Shown here in pieces: positions 12,401 through 24,770 of a stretch of DNA of 64,000 bases. Origin of the DNA: Eudorina sp. 2006-703-Eu-15 (taxonomy: Eukaryota > Chlorophyta > Chlorophyceae > Chlamydomonadales > Volvocaceae). Made by a program: the position numbers and the translations under genes. The DNA is taken from the NCBI GenBank assembly GCA_003117195.1, contig BDSI01000078.1, positions 282,976 to 346,975 of the forward strand. The letters run 5' to 3'. Every line of letters starts with the position of its first letter. The first letter of the stretch is position 1. A model generated the notes under the pieces. That model worked only from the letters and a program-made list of their open reading frames with translations, was not told where the DNA came from and ran no database searches.

Positions 12401-13404
12401 GGGGGGGGAGGGGGGATTGCGCACTGTGTGTGTGTGGGGGGGGGGGCGGGCGCACGAAGGGGGGGGCAATGATTCCGGCGTCAGTCACGTCTCCTCGCCT
12501 TCACCCTTCGCAGTCAGCATAGCCCATTACCGCCGCCCGTGCGCCAGCCTAACCGCCCCCACCCTGCCCACTCGCCTGCCCGCTCCTCCTTCGCCGCCGC
12601 CGCCGCTCCGCCCCGCCCCGCCCCCGGCCCCAGCCTTCACAAGGTCCACGACGAGGACGGCAAGAAGTTCGAGCTGGAGGTCAGCTGGATCTGTGACGAG
12701 TCCAACAAACAGCATCAGAGGGTGAGCGGGAGGGAGGGAGCGAGGGGAGGGAGGGAAGGGAGAGAGGGAAGGGAGAGAGGGACGAAGGTTGAGGAAGGGA
12801 GAGAGGGAGGGAGGGAAGCAGCCCAGTCGGCAACAGCATGCCCCCCAGACGCAACACTCGAATTTTGAGGTGGCAGCTGCTTTGCCGGCTCACAGTCGGG
12901 TTTGCCCCCGACAGCAGGGCCACTGCGCAGGCGGCATCATGCGGGATTGCGGGTGGTCCCCGGGGGGCGTTCGTGGGAAGGAGGAGCGGGGCTGTGGGCA
13001 GTTAGTTGCCAGGGATCCTGGAGGGAGTGGCTATCCAACCATCGGGAGGCCCTGGCCAGGTCCAGAGGGAATGGGTATGTGGGTTGCCATTTGCAGGACC
13101 CTGGTCAGGTCAGGTCCAGAGGACGTGGTTTGCCATTGGATGGGGGTAGGGCCCGGCCAGGTTCCTGGAAACCCCGCCCTGACCTGCCCTGACCTTGCGG
13201 TTGGTGTCCTGACCTGCCCTGACCTTGCGGTTGGTGTCCTGACCTGCCCTGACCTTGCGGTTGGTGTCCTGACCTGACCTGACCTTGCGGTTGGTGTCCT
13301 GACCTGACCTGACCTGACCTGACCTGCCCCCGAAGGTGCCTCCGGAGCTTTTGGCGGAGGCGGAGCGGCAAGCCAAGGCGGCGATGGAGGACTCGGACAT
13401 GTGA
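9419..13404 (+). CDS. PAG1: 20S proteasome subunit alpha type 7 (PSMA3/PAG1 orthologue)
   Basis: Non-catalytic alpha-ring subunit of the 20S proteasome. Eight exons: 9419-9439, 9527-9609, 9761-9800, 10522-10605, 11224-11469, 12272-12384, 12634-12721 and 13336-13404. They sum to 744 nt with all phases closing, giving 247 residues against about 250 in the family. The start MSGIGTG joins [12 protein letters not shown], the alpha-subunit N-terminal signature. Then come [75 protein letters not shown] and [17 protein letters not shown], which match the family in order. The tail is short and acidic (MEDSDM). All introns are gt-ag. Dispersed intronic elements lie in introns 3 and 5, and tandem repeats in introns 5 and 7. 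Confidence 0.97.
10441..10490 (+). repeat. Dispersed intronic element 1, copy in proteasome intron 3
   Basis: Reads CTGGCAGCAGCGCAGTTTGA, then a CATGTCCACCAAT block, followed by a C-rich tail that forms the pyrimidine tract ending at the acceptor before 10522. The same element recurs elsewhere in the window (see findings). Confidence 0.8.
11691..11790. repeat. 14-bp tandem repeat in proteasome intron 5
   Basis: About seven copies of ATCAGGCTTGTCAG, the first two slightly divergent, inside the intron between the exons ending at 11469 and starting at 12272. A related single copy (AATCAGGCTTG) lies at about 11490, near the donor. Confidence 0.9.
13186..13327. repeat. 30-bp tandem repeat in proteasome intron 7
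   Basis: Four copies of a 30-bp unit containing CCTTGCGGTTGGTGTCCT, followed by short GACCT pentamers, directly before the last exon. The pentamers sit within 20 bp of the acceptor, so copy-number change here would alter the branch-point region. Confidence 0.9.
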
Positions 13405-15943
13405 GCCCAGGGAGGGGGGGTGAGGGAGGAAGGGAGGAAGGAAGGGAGGAAGGAGGGAGAGACTAAATAACCGTATCCACGTGTTGTGGAATGGGGGATG
13501 AGCTAACGCTAACAAGGGCGGTCGATGGGGGGTGCCGCTGGCGGAGTATTGGATGCATTGGGGGCAAGAGCGGCCGCGTCCGTAGTGCCTGGCAGCGGTG
13601 GGGGTGGTCAATCGCATTGCTCTGGCGGCCGCAACCAGCACGCTGCCGACGCGCCTCTACCTCCTCCCTCCCTCTCTACGTCTCTAGCGCTGTCCCTCAA
13701 ACCGCGCACGCCCTGCCCCGCACCTCCCCCCCCCCCAGTTTGAATATGTCCACCAATTTCCCTATACAACCCCCCCCCACACACACACACACCCTGTGGG
13801 CTTCTTATTGAACACACACACCCACTCTGTGCGCAACGCGCAGGGACGACTAGCGGCCGCCTGGGGCTAAGGGCGTGAGCGGCTGCGTGCTGCGCTGTGC
13901 TGTGCCGCCCAGTCGACCTCCTCGCCGGGGCGGGTGGTCGACTGCCCTCCGCGCTCGGCCTCCTTTCGCGGCGGGAGGGCGACCCGCCCCTCGACCATCC
14001 GTGACGGGCAGCTTGCGTGCACCGCCTGCTCTCAAGGTGGCCGCGATGGTGGCCGAGGAGCGTCTGTCCCGGTCCCGGTTTGTCGGAGTAGCCGAGCAGT
14101 GGGACCTCTGGGGCAGCAGAGCCCGTGTAGGCTTTCAGTCGCGCTGCTGGGATCTCCGGGGGGCGTCGGGGGACGGGGGCCAGCGCAGGAGGGCGGCTCC
14201 TGCACGGGACGTGCTTTGCATTGTCAGTCCGTTGGTTGGTTGCTCCGCCCCTTTCGCGGCGTCCCAAGGTGTCCCACGATGTTGCATTCCGGCGCGTGTG
14301 CATGGGTGCAAATCCAGCAGGGAAGGCCGTGGGGGGAGGGCTTTGAGGGGTAGGAGGCTCGGTGAGAGCGGCTCAATGAGGGTTTGAAGGGGTCCGGTAC
14401 GACCAAGGTACGGGCCGCGGACCAAGGACTCGCGCGCGCTTGGTGGGGGCGGGCAAGAGGGGGAGGGCGAGGAGGCGCGCGCATAGCGGTGGCGCATAGG
14501 GAGCGGTTGCTGGCGCGGGGATCTGGCTGCGTGTGTCTGTGTGATGTGTGTGTTTGTGGGGACAGTGTGTCGTGCACTGAGCTGTTCGGGGCAATGTGAA
14601 CTGATCCCCACAGGCCAGCTAATTCCCTGTGCTGCCAGCATTTGAACTGGTCCTCATGGGCCAGCTAATTCCCATCTGCACAGGCTTGTTAACCACAGGG
14701 TTTTGCGTGCGGCTCGGCCAACCACCTGCCGCGGATACGGGTAGCCCCGGAGCTACGTGTAACAGTGGGGGGAGGGGGTCCTCGGAAACGCGGCCACGGA
14801 GGCCGTCCTGCGTCAACCACCTCCACATCCCCGCAGGGCCCGCTGCAGTGGCGGCAGCAGTGGCGTCGGCGGCGGCGGGGAGGGCCGGAGGGTCGCTTGG
14901 CTTGGCTTGGATTCCCCGTCAAGGCCTTACGACGAAGATCCTCCACCACGGCCGGACAAGGGCCACAGGAGGGGGACCGCACACCGCGGCGAACCCCATG
15001 AACCACGGGTCGCCGCGGGTACCAGATTCCAGACAGCCTACCGTACCGTACGGTAATCAGACGGCCGTATCCAAGGCTCTGGGAAGGCGGGGACGATCGG
15101 GATCGGCCACAGCCACACGCCGTAGCGCAGCACCCGAACCGCCCCCAGTCCCCGTCCCCACTGCCACCCCCATACGCGTCCCCCCATACACGTCCCACGT
15201 GAATGTATCAAATCATGGGTACCGAACCGCTGCACTCATAGAATGTATCAAATCATGGGTACCGAACCGCTGCACTCATACATACATTCATGCACCCATT
15301 CATCTATCCGTCCGTCCATCAACCCTGACAAGTGTGTTCCTCCACGGTTCCTCCATCGGGGGGTCGTACACCAACACGACACAGACTTCACCACCCATCC
15401 TACCAACGCCGCAACCACCACGGGGGACATACCCCGCCGTGATCCCCGCCGACGAGGCGACAGCGACGATGGCAACGACGCGCCATTCGCCGCGTTTGTT
15501 ACCACCTCCGAACAGCGCCCGCGCGGTGGAGTTCGAAGTGCCCGGCTCCGAAACCCCACCCCACCCCCTTCCTTGACCCCGGGGAGCGACCTCCCCCGCA
15601 CCTTCCCCCACCCTCCCACGCCGCACGCCTCTCGCTCCCTCTCCACTTCCCAGACTGGGAATGCCTGGCCGAAGGTGGCATGGTTTGGTTTAAGGAACCG
15701 AGTTCGACCTCTCCCAGCGGGTTTCCGCTCACACGCAGGCCTGGCCGGATAACGGTAATAACCGCCGCCACCGTGTTGCCCACTGCCTCGCGTCTCCCTT
15801 ACTTCCGCTCTCTCTCTCGCTCTCTCCGCCTTATTACCCCCCTCATACTTCAATCAAGAGAGCGAAATTCTACCTCTCTCCGCTCCAAACGCAATGACAA
15901 GGATCGTAACGCCCTTCCCGTGTTCCCCTCCCCGTGTCACATG
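13405..15943. other. Intergenic region between convergent gene ends
   Basis: About 2.5 kb between the 3' ends of the proteasome gene (plus) and the GCK gene (minus). It contains a copy of dispersed element 1 (13736-13770), a CA tract with dispersed motif 3 (13775-13820), two imperfect repeats of GGCCAGCTAATTCCC (about 14617 and 14660) and a 40-bp duplication at 15201. No reading frame shows conserved protein features. Confidence 0.6.
15201..15280. repeat. Exact 40-bp tandem duplication
   Basis: 15201-15240 and 15241-15280 are identical over 40 bp, starting GAATGTATCAAATCATGGGT. A perfect, recent-looking two-copy duplication in intergenic sequence. Confidence 0.95.
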
Positions 15944-17146
15944 CTACCGCCGCCCCTTGCCCCCCGCCTCCCCTCCCTCCGCTGCCCCCGCGCCCGCCGC
16001 ACCCCCCGCACCCCCTCCCTCCGCTGCCCCCGACCCCGGCTCCCCTCGCCCTCCTGAACCCGCCCCCTGGCCCCCCTCCAGCATATCATCCTCCCCTTCC
16101 CCAACCCGCTCCCCCTCCCCTCCCCCCGTCCCCTCTCCGCCGCCCTCCCGCTGCCGCCTCTCCGCCAACGAGTCCAGCTGCGGCGCGTAGTACTCCCGGT
16201 GCCGCTCCATGCACTCCCACAGCGGGCCCATGATGGAGGCGCAGCTCTCGACGTCCTCCCGCCCCGCGGCCTTGACCGCATCCACGCAGTCCAGCCACAC
16301 CTGCCAGCCAGCGCAGCCAGCCGGCGCAGCCAGACAGACAGCCAGGCAGCGCAGCGCAGCCAGCGGTTGAAAGGATGCGCGCGAGGGCGGGGCGAGGGCG
16401 GGAGGGGCGGGGGTGAGGGTGCAGCGCGAAACCAGCCCGGGATATGGGGGCGTAAGGATCGTGGCCCGCAGGCCCACCGCATGGCGGCCCGTCACTGACC
16501 CGTCGCGCCGCCCGCCCAGCCCCTCTCCAGGGGGAGGGAAAGGAGCACCGGGCGGCGGACCACCGGATGGCGGTCGCGTGGCGGTGTGCCAGTGCTGCAG
16601 GTGATGGAGGTGGCGATGGAGGTGGTGGTGGTCGCGGGTGGTGATGGTGGTGGTGGTGGGAGCACGGAGTCGACGGTTGGTAGAGGGGGTGCTATCTGCG
16701 CTGGCGTTTGCCAGTGAAAGCAGCCAAGGCCCCCATCTGGTGCTCAGTGATGGTGCTTGAATGAGAGTGTGATGGTGAGGGTGGGCGCAAGGTCAGCCGC
16801 AGGTAATGGCAAGGTCAGCCGCGCGTTATGCACTCGCTGCAGGCGGGATGGGTGTGGACTGATGGTGGTAGTCCGCTGAAACGCCGCCGGAGAGTGTGGT
16901 GGTGGTGCGCGACTGGGGGTCGGGGACTTGGTGGGCGACGCTGGATGGGGCGTCTCCAGGCCCCATCTCTGTCCTCTGTCCCAATCGATGGCAATGGCGT
17001 ACCTGGAACTCCGTTTTACAGCCGCCTGCCTTCATCCAGCGGCACCAGCCGCACTCCTCTTCGTCCTCCGCGCCGTCTTCCGCGCCGCTGGGCTTCACGT
17101 CATCAGCCGGGTTGGTAAGAGGCTCCGGGTCATCCGCGGATGACAT
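15944..17146 (-). CDS. GCK-domain protein, 166 residues
   Basis: Small Cys-rich protein with a plant/algal GCK domain; its biochemical role is not established, though the domain resembles CHCH/Mia40-type Cys folds. Two exons, 17146-17003 and 16300-15944, joined in phase 0 across a 702-bp intron. The N-terminus is acidic. The domain reads ECGWCRWMKAGGCKTEFQ at the end of exon 1, including the name-giving GGCK. It continues VWLDCVDAVKAAGREDVESC, then GPLWECMERHREYYAP, ending in the family's typical H-x-x-YY. After residue 110 the tail is a Gly/Glu/Ala-rich stretch to a stop at 15944; another intron within that tail cannot be excluded. The start at 17146 is the only Met before the acidic leader. 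The gene is divergent from the membrane protein at 18058. Confidence 0.85.
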
Positions 17147-18057
17147 TTGCGCTTCTTATAAATTTTAGTGTGGAATAGATTGTAACCCAGCTCACAGGTA
17201 ATGTTGTCACGGTTGTGCGTCTGGAATCAGATGACGACCGATGACGGTTGCCCCCACAAGTATTAAGACGGTTATGCGCAAGTGAGTAAACCACAACGCT
17301 CAAGTACTAATTGTAAAGTACTAAGAGCAATCGGCGGTAATGGCTCAAATGATGTTGGGAGGTATATGATGAACATTTGTAATAACGTGAGCGACATGCC
17401 GTGATGTTTCCTGTATACTGTTTTTGCATGCGGGAGCGACTTGGATCCATTTAATCAAGGTATTTTGGAGCTATAAGCGACCGTGCGTTGCCTTCCTTGA
17501 ATGGTTCCTAGTGTTCGACCCGCGGTTCCAAACTTTCCTAACCGGTCCTCTTGCTGCGAAAGGATTCGACCATGACGGCCGTCTGAAGCACAACACGTCG
17601 GCATTGGGGAAGCTATCAAATCGACTATGGCGTCGTCAGGCTCTTCACGTGCGCTTTGGACTCCGGCCGTCCCGGTAAGCGGCCTCGGCGTGTTTCTGCT
17701 TCTGCAGCAGAGGTCAAGGTTACCGTTTCGGACTAGTTTGCTATCTCACTCGGACAGCCAAGCAAGCCCAGCCCACCGCAAACACGACAGATTTTGCTTG
17801 TGCGAGCGTTCTCTAGCCAACGTCGGGGTTGCACACCCCCGCAATAACATCATTTGTGCAACAAGCACAAACAAGCTAGGTCAAACCAAACTGACTCCGT
17901 CATTAAACTCGCACTTCAAACACGGCTATATGTTACTTAGTCGCACTACAAGAACACAAGCGCCTCCTGAACTTGAGGGTCTCTTCGCGCCGGGATTCCT
18001 CCGCGTCTCGGCCCGGCCCCCTTTTCCCCGCCCCTTGCCCCGGCGTCTCCCCAACAC
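17147..18057. other. Divergent intergenic region, 0.9 kb
   Basis: Lies between the starts of the GCK gene (minus) and the membrane protein gene (plus). It is AT-richer than its surroundings (17150-17420), with TTATAAATTTT at 17156-17166 very close to the GCK start. No gene is supported; it presumably carries both promoters. Confidence 0.5.
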
Positions 18058-21000
18058 ATGACGTCCCGTCTCAAGACCGCCACGGTCCGACAGTACCATA
18101 TCGAAATGGAGGAGGAGGCGCGGCTCGCAGCGCGGCCGCTGCTCCCGTGGCCCCAAGCTCCCTTAGGCGGACCCGCGCCGGCAGCCGTCGCGGGAGCCGC
18201 CTTCGGCCCCGCGGCCGCGGCCGCGGCCGCGGCGGCGGCGCTCGGCGCCGGCCCCGCCGCCGGGGCGGCTGCTCCTGCCGCGGCGGCGGGACACGCTCAC
18301 GGTCGACGGCTGCCCGGCCCCCTGGAGTCGTTGTCGTTTGAAGGGACGAAGCACGACGAGGACGCGGCGGCGGCGGTGGGCGCTTTCCAGGTGGGACCGG
18401 GGACCGGGAAGGGAGGAGGGGAATGGGACTTCCCCGCGCCTCGATGACACCGTGCTGTGTTTCGTGCACTTTGTGTTGCCGTACGTGAATGCGTATGAGA
18501 ATGTGTTAAAGCGGACAGCGGACGACCCAACAGGGGGATTAAGGAATCGTGCGGTGCGTGTACGGACAGTACGGCACCATCACATGGGACAACGCACAAG
18601 GGACCTGCACTGCTGTACACCTGCTGATGCGTGTAGGCGCCGCCAGGCGCCGCCGATCTCGCCCCGTGGGCGCAGATCCGATGGGCAGGGGGGTTTGTGC
18701 GATCTGGGTCGGGTCGAATGTCGTCGTCTTGCGCGCCAGCCCCCAAGGCCCCCCATCTCCCATCCCTGTCCCCCGCCGTAAGCCCGTAACCCTTCTTTCG
18801 TCCAATAGCACACTCACGGCCTGCCGATCCCTTGACATGGGTCCCTGTGTCGGGATCCAGAATCCGATCCGGAGAGGATCCGGAACCCAATCCGGTAAAG
18901 ATCCGGAACCCAATTCAGAAAAGATACGGAACCCAATCCGGAAAAGATCCGGAACCCAAATCGGAAAGGGTCCGGAACCCAATGCGGAACGGATCCGGAG
19001 CATGATTCGGAACGGATCCGGTCTCCAGGGATGGATCATGTATGTACGGCAACTCCGTCGGTTCGGGTTCTCACTTCTCAGCCGATGATCCGGTTCGTCA
19101 GGCTGTCCTGTGCGGTCTGCCTCTGCCCGTCAACGTCGTCTGTTCTACACTTGTCGTACGCTGTAACGCAGCTGAACAAAGTTAACGGGATTGCAATTCC
19201 GCAAACTTCGTTTAACCGCGTTACAGCGTTTGATGTTGACAGCGTTGCTGCTGCAGTGGTAGGCGCCGCTGCAGTGGGCTGCGAACGCGACCCGAGCATG
19301 GGGGCTTGGGCGCCGACGGCACACACATCGCGGCCAGGGCGAGTGGGTCGCAGATCCCGAGATCTCGACCGGAGGTGCTTGGGTGGACGGGAGCCGGCGC
19401 AGGGGCTCCCGCTCACGGTCACGGGCACTGTCACGGTACGGTACGGTACGGCACGGCACGGGCACTCTCACGGTGCGGTACGGTACGGCAAGGAATGTGA
19501 CTGAATGGGCTTATGCATCCTCCCTTGCATGTGCGCGTGCATTTGCGCCCCCGCGCGCGCGCCGTACAGGAGGACAACGAGCTGCTACTGCACCCGGCGG
19601 GGCCGTACGACATGGCGGCGGCGCTGGCGCCGCCACCGCCGCCGCTGCTGCAACCGCCGCACCTCCGCCGCAAGCCGACTCCCATCGTCGCCGGTGGCGG
19701 GGCCGGCCGCGACGCCGCTGCCGCCGCCGCCGCCGCCGCCGCCGCGCCCAGCGGCGAGCCCGCCACGCCGCCGAAGGTGTACGGCACGGACGCATTCCGG
19801 GGGTACAAAACTCTGGGGGTGGTTGAGGAGGAGAACGGAAACAGCAGCGGAGGCGGGTCGGAGGATGACGCCTTCAGGCGCGGCGGTGGCATGCCTGGAC
19901 AGCGGCAGCCAGCCGGGGTCTCCGGCCGCGCCGGCGCCGCCCCTGACGCAGCCGCCCCTGTCGCCACTACACTGACTACGGCGGCGGCGGCGGCAGAGGA
20001 GGCGGGGGTTCCCACACAGGCTGAAACCGGTCAGCTCGGCAGGTGCACCGATTCCGACTGGACGCTGCGCCAGCCGCTGTTGCAGCCGCTGCCGCCGCCG
20101 GGGGCCCCACCAGCGGGGCCAGCAGGGACAGGTGTACGGAGCCCCGGCACGCGGCGTGTGACGTTCGAGGAGCCGCTGCCGGCGCCGCTGCGCGGCGGCG
20201 CCGGGGGGGGCTCCTGGCGGCGGGGCGGATCGCGAGCTGTCGCGGCGAGGCTGGCGGTACTGCTGGTGGCGGCGGCGACGGCCTCAGGCTGGTGAGCTTT
20301 CGCGGGGTGGCCCTTGGTGTCATCAAGTATCACCGAGTTGAATATTTCTGCCCGCCCGCCCGCCCGCCCGCCCGCCCGCCACGCCCGCCCGCCCGCCAGC
20401 ATACCTGCCGGGCACACGCTGATTCACAATGTAGCCTCATGTGCGAGATTGCGAATCTTTAAATCCAAAGATCCAGAGATCCAAACCCATTTCAACCCTG
20501 GACCCGGATCCCGGAATGAGGGTCGGGAGGCATCGGCGCAGTGGTGGGGCACCTGTGCGGCGCGGCAGCGCGCACCGCCGCAGTGACCCCTGGGTCCCTC
20601 CCGGTGCCGGTCCACTGACCCGTGGGTCGGTCCGTGCATCCCGCTCGCGTCCCGCTTCCCTTCCCTTCCGCCGCCAGGTGGACCGCCGTCAGTCTGACGC
20701 GGCGCGAGCTGGTCGCCTGGGCCCTGCTGTGGGGCGCCGTCACCGCCATCGCCGCATCCGCCGCCGCCTACCTGGCCATAGTGGCGGTCACAAATGGGGC
20801 CGCCGGCGGCGGCGGCGCTGCCAGTGCCGTCGACAACACCGCCGGCGGCAACGCTTCCGGCAATGCTGTTGTCGGCAGTAACGCTTCTGGCGATGCTGGT
20901 GTCGGCAGTGCTGTCGGCAAAGATGCTGGCAGCACCGCTGAGCCGTGTACAGGCAGCAGCAGCAGCTGGGATGGGGGCGGCGGGGGCGATACCCGCGTCA

Positions 21001-21157
21001 GCATCGGGCAGGTCAACTGCGGCGTGGGAACAAGTGGGGCCGTCGACGGAGACGGCGGCATCAGCGCAGCCCCGGCGTACGGCCGGGATGAGGGCGGCGG
21101 CGGCGGCGGCGGCAGGGCTACGTCCTCTGGTTCTGGAGCACTTGCGGCGGCGGCGGG

Positions 21158-21190
<33 letters not shown>

Positions 21191-21350
21191 AGGCCGGCCT
21201 CCGGGTATTGGAGCAGCTGGCGGGGCGGCGGGTTCCCCGGGCAGGTCCCCCCGCGATGTCGACGTCCGCGTCAATGTCAATGTCGACGACGACCCGATGA
21301 TGCTGCGGCAGCCGCTCCTGCAACAGCCGTCTGCGGAAGGCGAGGTGTAG
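18058..21350 (+). CDS. Unrecognised membrane protein, 575 residues, predicted helical hairpin
   Basis: I do not recognise the family. Three exons, 18058-18390, 19570-20291 and 20678-21350, give a continuous 575-codon frame with gt-ag borders and matching phases. The N-terminal ~330 residues are low-complexity Ala/Pro/Gly with scattered acidic patches. Two hydrophobic segments follow: about 335-351 (RLAVLLVAAATASGW) and 363-388 (LVAWALLWGAVTAIAASAAA...), split by a short TAVSLTRREL loop, so a membrane hairpin is likely. The C-terminal region has two N-A-S sequons and a Gly/Ala run. The sequence LRQPLLQ occurs twice (before the hairpin and near the C-terminus), and RPLLPW near the N-terminus is similar; these could be dileucine sorting signals. 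The start follows an in-frame upstream stop region and precedes a basic leader MTSRLKTATVRQYHIE. Confidence 0.65.
18852..19022. repeat. ~22-bp tandem repeat in intron 1 of the membrane protein gene
   Basis: About seven diverged copies of GATCCGGAACCCAATCCGG with short spacers of 3-5 bp, wholly within the 1.2 kb intron. Copies differ by point changes such as GATACGG and AATTCAG. Confidence 0.9.
20348..20400. repeat. GCCC tetranucleotide tract
   Basis: A run of GCCC units with one interruption (CACG) in intron 2 of the membrane protein gene, 57 bp after the donor at 20292. Confidence 0.9.
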
Positions 21351-21815
21351 GGGTGTAGCGTGTAGGTGGCGACGCGGGGCTGCCTGTGTCTGTGTCTGTG
21401 TGACAAGTCCCCCGCCCCCACGAAGGTTGTACGCTTGTACCTCCCACCGACAGGCTTCGGGGTCCGGAGCTGGGCGCCGACTCGCACGCCGCCCGGCCTC
21501 GACCTCGTCGTGTCAGTTGACGGCGCGGCTTAGGTTTATGCAATTGACGCGGCCCGGCGGCTCACGGTGACTGTTGCATTGCAGTGGTCGCGGCGGCGGC
21601 GGCCGGAGTTTTGTGTGTCTGGGGGGTGGTTCTTTGTCGTTCGCGCCACGCGGTGGCGGACGGCTCACCTACCCCCGCCACCGTCCTGCTCCTGGTTCGT
21701 TGTGGGGTTGGGGCCTGGGGCGTGTCTTGCCTCCCCTGACAACCCAACCGGCCTCCCCTGGAGCCCACCCCATGGCCCTGCATGCGGCCGTGTGTCCCAT
21801 TCTCTCCGAGTGGGG

Positions 21816-21971
21816 CGGGACAGGAAGGAAGGGAGGGAGGAACGAAGGAAGGACAGGACGGGAGGGAGGGCGGGAGGAAGGACAGGAAGGAAGGGAGGAA
21901 GGAAGGAAGGACAGGACGTGAGGGAGGGCGGGAGGAAGGACAGGAAGGAAGGAAGGGAGGGAGGGAGGGAA
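21816..21971. repeat. Polypurine GGAA/GGGA tract
   Basis: About 155 bp of almost pure purine on the plus strand (GGAAGGAAGGGAGG type) with an internal ~60-bp periodicity marked by GACAGGA. Mirror-symmetric purine tracts of this kind can form triplex DNA. Confidence 0.9.
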
Positions 21972-22487
21972 CACGGCGTGAATCTCTTCGGCCTCGATCC
22001 AGATCCAGAGGATCCAGATCCAGAGGATGGAGGCCGCGGCATCTGTAGTGGCGAGTTTGGCCAACTGGCTGGTAAGCAAATTACCCGTTAGGCGTTGGCG
22101 CGGGTAGTGACGTGTCGGGGATTAAGAGTAAGAGTAAGGTATGAAGTACAGTGCCCTTGGTGCTGTGGTGATTGCTTCCGTTGGAAATCAGCGCCGCAGG
22201 GGCCTCTTCTGGTGTAGGTAGGTGGACGCCGGTATCATGTGCCCGTCCCTCTTGCGGGTGGCATAGGCTGTAAAACTTAAATCGTCTACTTCATACAGTG
22301 CCCTGGGCATCCACACGGGTCATCCATCCTTGACATATAGAGTTACATCGCCGTGCGGGGACGGCGGGGACGGGTGCCGTCCCCGTACGGCAATGTAACC
22401 CTGTAAAAGGGCTGCATGTGATAGCAAGGGGGTTTGTGGTAAGCGGGCTGCGCCTCCATCCTGTGGGGTTGGGGCAGCCACCGTGCA

Positions 22488-22740
22488 GCCGACGGACCCA
22501 TGGTTCACAAACACCAGCACCACTGCACGGCGCACTGATTGGCACTACTAAGGGTGGTGTGTCGCCCCTTAGTCCGACGCCTCCGGACAGGCACTGGAGT
22601 ACCGTAGTACGGCAGTGGACCACGTACCAGGCTCTTTTCACGGCACAAAAAAGATTGTTCTCACATGCTGTTACGTCCGCCCTGCTGTTACGTGTATGCC
22701 GACCCAGAACGATGCAGGATCCAAGTGGCGGCGCGTTGAA
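22488..22740. repeat. Dispersed repeat family A, copy 1
   Basis: Shares long blocks with 30356-30600, including CTGATTGGCACT, GGGTGGTGTGTCGCCCCT, GACGCCTCCGGACAGGCACT and GTGGACCACGT in the same order and orientation, with diverged spacers. No coding capacity is visible, so it is probably a non-autonomous mobile element or its remnant. Confidence 0.8.
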
Positions 22741-23774
22741 ACAATGAAAGCCGGCGGGGTGGAGAGGGCTTTCCATGCAAGGGGCTTTCGCAAAGAACTG
22801 GATGAATAAGAACGCGACGCAGTCATGCCAGCACTGGCAGCCCGCCACGGGCCTGACACAATTGCGTCCACGTGACCAGCTGGCTGATCCCCCGCGCGAA
22901 CAGAACAGCTCTAACGCACTCTTCACCAGGCTAAGAAGCTACCTGTACGTTTACGGGGTCGTGGGCTTAAAAGATTTGGGCGTGGTGAGGGCATCCATAA
23001 GCTTTGATACAGTTCATTGATATGTCCAAAGCTATCAACTGGTGCAGGTTTCAGCAATCATCCTGTGTAAATTTTTACAAAGTTTCGGAGCGATGAGTAA
23101 GAAATGGATGAAGTCGGGGGTCATGTTCGCGTCTAAGGCGGGATTCACATATGAAACCGAAATAAAATGTGCCGAAAATGAGGCATGAATCGGAAAGGTG
23201 TCGTACTGAGCCAAAAACTCAAAACGCATTCACATATGAATTTTGTGGACACAAACTATTTGCAACGCCTGGGTCAATGGGTCTGCATAGGTAATTGTAC
23301 ATATCTGAAGGACCCCATCAGTTAGCTTTGTGAAGTTTGATTTAATCAAGCTGTGGCATGCTTGCCGAATGAAGGGAACATGTGTGGAGACAAAACGAAT
23401 GAAGGGCAGACCCTTTCCTTACGCTTACAGCATTTGCCAACCTGAAAGTTCCTAAATTTTTATTTGCTCTAAATTACAATATTTATCCATCATGGTCTTG
23501 GAGAACACGACGGATGCGATCCGGCAACACGCAATGCTTGCTCAGGACGGGGCATACCGTGACAAGTAACAATACTGACAGAGTCACGATAAATTTGGAT
23601 ATTCCTTAACATGATTTCACATGGACCAATCAGGTAACATGCTAAGCATGTTACCAAGACTCAGACGCTGCCTCTTGTTCTGTGGCGGTGGTAGGTTATT
23701 ACGGAAGGCGTCTTCCTCCGCGGCGCGGACGTCCTCAAAGCTGGAATGATGCTGAGTGTATGCAGCGTGGCCGT

Positions 23775-24301
<527 letters not shown>

Positions 24302-24562
24302 AAGCGCTGTGAAACTGAGGATCAGGACCGTAGTCTTCTTCACTGTATCCTTCCTCCATAATCCGAGCGTCAATAAAGAAAGTTCTTTTACTCTCGCAAC
24401 AAGTTCAATCAGAATAAGTAATCAATGAGAGTTACCGTAATCAATTTGGCTACTTTCGCATACGTCCAAACTACTACTTTGCAAAAGCGGCGACGGGCTT
24501 GATACGAGTCGTCAGATCATTTGTTGTTTCAGTATCATATTTCAGCATCAAAAGTCTTGGTT

Positions 24563-24604
24563 TTGGTGTAATTTCAAGCACGCATGAGCTTGAAATTACA
24601 CCAA
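24563..24604. repeat. Perfect 17-bp inverted repeat, 8-bp loop
   Basis: TTGGTGTAATTTCAAGC (24563-24579) pairs fully with 24588-24604 around ACGCATGA. A second hairpin (GGCCTCT/AGAGGCC, 24643-24664) follows. Both are in the right end of the TIR element, as in foldback-type elements. Confidence 0.9.
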
Positions 24605-24760
24605 GACGGTTGACAACTGAAACTGAAATTATTTGTACTTTTGGCCTCTATGTGAACAGAGGCCGAAATCATTTTCGGCTTTTACGTTTCAGGCCCGCGG
24701 ACTTTCGGTTTCATATGTGAATCCCGCCTAAGATATTCTCCGCTGGCCCACCATGTTCGT

Positions 24761-24770
24761 TATATAAATA
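24761..24770 (+). promoter_or_regulatory. Candidate TATA box of the MYND gene
   Basis: TATATAAATA lies about 235 bp upstream of the ATG at 25004 and only 33 bp beyond the right end of the TIR element. It is inferred from sequence only. Confidence 0.4.

Larger units (their letters stand above)
21351..23133. other. Gene-poor region downstream of the membrane protein gene
   Basis: No coding region is supported. It holds a polypurine tract (21816-21971), a short GATCCA repeat (22000-22030), a TGTAA polyadenylation-like site at 22269, and one copy of a dispersed repeat (22488-22740) that recurs at 30356. Confidence 0.6.

Noticed and set aside
13186..13327. CRISPR-like regularly spaced repeats
   Set aside because: The 30-bp units are contiguous tandem copies without unique spacers, in an intron of a eukaryotic gene.
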